Source of the DNA: Massilia sp.
GTDB taxonomy: Bacteria > Pseudomonadota > Gammaproteobacteria > Burkholderiales > Burkholderiaceae_D
Direction of reading: 5' to 3'
Assembly (NCBI GenBank): GCA_003520365.1
Contig: DOUW01000098.1
Span: 1 to 7,923 of the forward strand
Length of the DNA: 7,923 nt
In this document: positions 6,543-7,923 of the stretch, piece by piece
Layout of the letters: every line of letters starts with the position of its first letter
Position numbering within the stretch: the stretch's first letter is position 1
Program-made: the position numbers and the translations under genes
Notes under the pieces: model-generated
Databases searched by the model: none
Told to the model about the DNA's origin: nothing
What the model saw: only the letters and a program-made list of their open reading frames with translations

Positions 6543-6609
6543 CTGCACAATCGTGCAGGCATGCCGTGGCGCATTGTCCACGGCGGATGAACCCGCGGCG
6601 ATTGATCGC
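6543..6609 (+). other. three small hairpins in the leader of the SpmAB-like gene
   Basis: Perfect inverted repeats follow one another: CTGCAC-AATC-GTGCAG (6543-6558), GCCGTGG-N8-CCACGGC (6563-6584) and GCGAT-TG-ATCGC (6598-6609; loop too short for a full stem, so possibly a protein site). They lie between the candidate promoters and the start codon, with no T-run after any of them. They could fold in the mRNA leader near the start, where no strong Shine-Dalgarno is seen. No known riboswitch is recognised. Confidence 0.35.
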
Positions 6610-6624
6610 CCTTTCGGACTGAAC

Positions 6625-7863
6625 ATGGCTTTAAATTACATCTGGACCGGTTTCTTCCTCGTCGGCTTCGTGGCGGCACTCGCGCAGTGGCTGTTCATGG
6701 GCGATTCCGAGATCTTCAAGCGCATCATCGACGGTACGTTTTCTTCCGCCAAGATGGCGGTGATGGACATCGCCCTGCCGCTGGCCGGCGTCATGACGCT
6801 GTGGCTGGGGATCATGAACGTCGGCGAAAAGGCCGGCGCCATCAACCTGTTCGCGCGCATCATCGCCCCCTTCTTTTCGCGCATCTTCCCGGAAGTGCCG
6901 CGCGACCACCCGGCCAACGGCCACATGGTGATGAACTTTTCGGCGAATATCCTTGGCCTGGACAATGCGGCGACGCCCTTCGGCCTGAAGGCGATGGAAA
7001 GCCTGCAGACGCTGAACCCGCGCAAGGACGAGGCCAGCAACGCCCAGATCATGTTCCTGGTCATCCAGACCTCGGGACTGACCGTGATTCCGCTGGCGAT
7101 CATGGCCCAGCGCGCCATCCTGGGCGCGGCGAATCCGGCCGACATCTTCATCCCGACCCTGATCGCGACCTTCTGCTCGACCCTGACCGGCATCATTGCC
7201 GTCAGCCTGCGCCAGGGCATCAATTTGCTGCACCCGGTCGTGTTCGGCTGGATCGGCGGCCTGTCCGCCGTCATCGGCGGCCTCGTGTTCTACATTACGA
7301 ATTACCTGGACAAGGCCCAGATCGAGCAGGTCTCGGTGGTTGCCGCCAACCTGATCCTGTTCTCGATCATCGCCGCCTTCATGATCGCGGCGCTGTACAA
7401 GCGCGTGAACGTGTTCGAGTCCTTCATCGAGGGCGCCAAGGGCGGCATCGAGACTTCGTTAAAGATCATTCCCTACCTGGTCGGCATGCTGGTGGCGATC
7501 AGCGTGGTGCGCAACTCCGGCATCCTGGGCATGATCGTGAGCGCCTTCTCGTGGGTCTTCACCCAGCTCGGCCTGCCGACCGATTTCGTCGGCGCGCTGC
7601 CGACCGCGCTGATGAAGCCGCTGTCGGGCAGCGGGTCGCGCGCGATGATGATCGACGCCATGACCACCTATGGCGTCGATTCCTTCGTCGGCCGCCTGGC
7701 GTCCATCCTGCAGGGCGCGGCCGATACCACCTTCTATATCGTGGCCCTGTACTTCGGCTCGGTCGGCATCCGCAAGACCCGCTATGCGATCGGCTACGGC
7801 CTGATCGCCGACCTGGCCGGCGTCATCGCCGCCATCTTTGTCGCTTACCTCTTCTTCGGTTAA
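6625..7863 (+). CDS. SpmA-SpmB fusion, nucleoside-recognition (Gate) domain membrane protein
   Basis: 412 residues, a polytopic inner-membrane protein. The N-terminal half resembles SpmA (MALNYIWTGFF start; NFSANILGLDNAATPFGLKAM at 104-124). The C-terminal half resembles SpmB (KPLSGSGSRAMMIDAM at 331-346; VDSFVGRLASILQGAADTTF at 351-370; YFGSVGIRKTRYAIGYG at 376-392). Hydrophobic segments lie near 5-24, 46-65, 143-163, 174-195, 204-225, 238-257, 280-312 and 393-411. In Bacillus, SpmA and SpmB are separate proteins needed for spore core dehydration; one-chain versions are known from non-spore-forming Gram-negatives, where the role is unclear. The Gate domain is shared with nucleoside transporters, so a transport role is plausible. 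The start was set by the family-typical N-terminus; the Shine-Dalgarno is poor. The frame is open to 6400, but that part covers repeat and promoter sequence. The next gene begins 8 bp after the stop, so the two are probably co-transcribed. Confidence 0.9.
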   Translation: MALNYIWTGFFLVGFVAALAQWLFMGDSEIFKRIIDGTFSSAKMAVMDIALPLAGVMTLWLGIMNVGEKAGAINLFARIIAPFFSRIFPEVPRDHPANGHMVMNFSANILGLDNAATPFGLKAMESLQTLNPRKDEASNAQIMFLVIQTSGLTVIPLAIMAQRAILGAANPADIFIPTLIATFCSTLTGIIAVSLRQGINLLHPVVFGWIGGLSAVIGGLVFYITNYLDKAQIEQVSVVAANLILFSIIAAFMIAALYKRVNVFESFIEGAKGGIETSLKIIPYLVGMLVAISVVRNSGILGMIVSAFSWVFTQLGLPTDFVGALPTALMKPLSGSGSRAMMIDAMTTYGVDSFVGRLASILQGAADTTFYIVALYFGSVGIRKTRYAIGYGLIADLAGVIAAIFVAYLFFG

Positions 7864-7871
7864 GGATTGCC

Positions 7872-7923
7872 ATGTTTCCTCGTCTCGCGCTTGCCGCCGC
7901 CATCGTCGCCTGCCTGCCCGCCT
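7872..7923 (+). CDS. start of an exported protein or lipoprotein (cut by window end)
   Basis: ATG at 7872 is preceded by AAGGA (7862-7866) with 5 bp spacing; this site overlaps the TAA stop of the SpmAB-like gene, which suggests translational coupling. The 17 visible residues, MFPRLALAAAIVACLPA, form a short n-region and a hydrophobic core of an export signal. IVAC at residues 11-14 fits a lipobox, so Cys14 could be a lipidated residue; cleavage by ordinary signal peptidase after LPA is also possible. Nothing can be said of its function. Confidence 0.7.
   Translation, partial: MFPRLALAAAIVACLPA

Noticed and set aside
6400..6624. Upstream extension of the SpmAB-like frame by 75 residues
   Set aside because: It covers repeat and promoter sequence, adds non-membrane residues of no family, and the family-typical N-terminus begins at 6625.

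Overview
The window is GC-rich DNA from a Gram-negative bacterium. It encodes an outer-membrane TonB-dependent receptor, a periplasmic binding protein and a Tat-exported enzyme, and codons favour G or C at the third position. The style of the receptor, the dispersed GTGGGCAC/GTGCCCAC repeat and the gene types fit a betaproteobacterium of the Oxalobacteraceae (Massilia/Duganella-like). That placement is recognition by eye, not a database result.

Layout. Bases 1-279 are the 3' end of a GNAT acetyltransferase on the + strand. It converges on a block of three minus-strand genes, read from right to left: a family 5 (Dpp/Opp-type) substrate-binding protein (6231-4429), a GTG-initiated TonB-dependent receptor (4244-1488), and an LD-carboxypeptidase of peptidase family S66 with a twin-arginine signal (1398-322). 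A clear Rho-independent terminator (1418-1460) lies between receptor and carboxypeptidase. The 184 bp between binding protein and receptor hold a candidate promoter and three small palindromes. The 393 bp divergent region 6232-6624 holds a good sigma70-type promoter for the binding protein, a 130 bp REPIN-like inverted repeat, a decayed third copy of the same repeat, candidate + strand promoters and a set of small hairpins. On the + strand follow a one-chain SpmA-SpmB fusion membrane protein (6625-7863) and, 8 bp later, the start of an exported protein cut by the window end.

How the genes may work together. The minus-strand block can be read as an uptake and processing set for peptides, possibly cell-wall peptides: the receptor brings a ligand across the outer membrane, the binding protein holds it in the periplasm, and the exported carboxypeptidase trims murein tetrapeptides. 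No inner-membrane permease or ATPase is present here, so this is an inference from gene order. The SpmAB-like gene is divergent and probably unrelated.

No clearly new system is visible. The most interesting points are the asymmetric REPIN with its decayed extra copy next to a promoter, the exported S66 peptidase beside an uptake receptor, and the palindrome-rich receptor promoter region.
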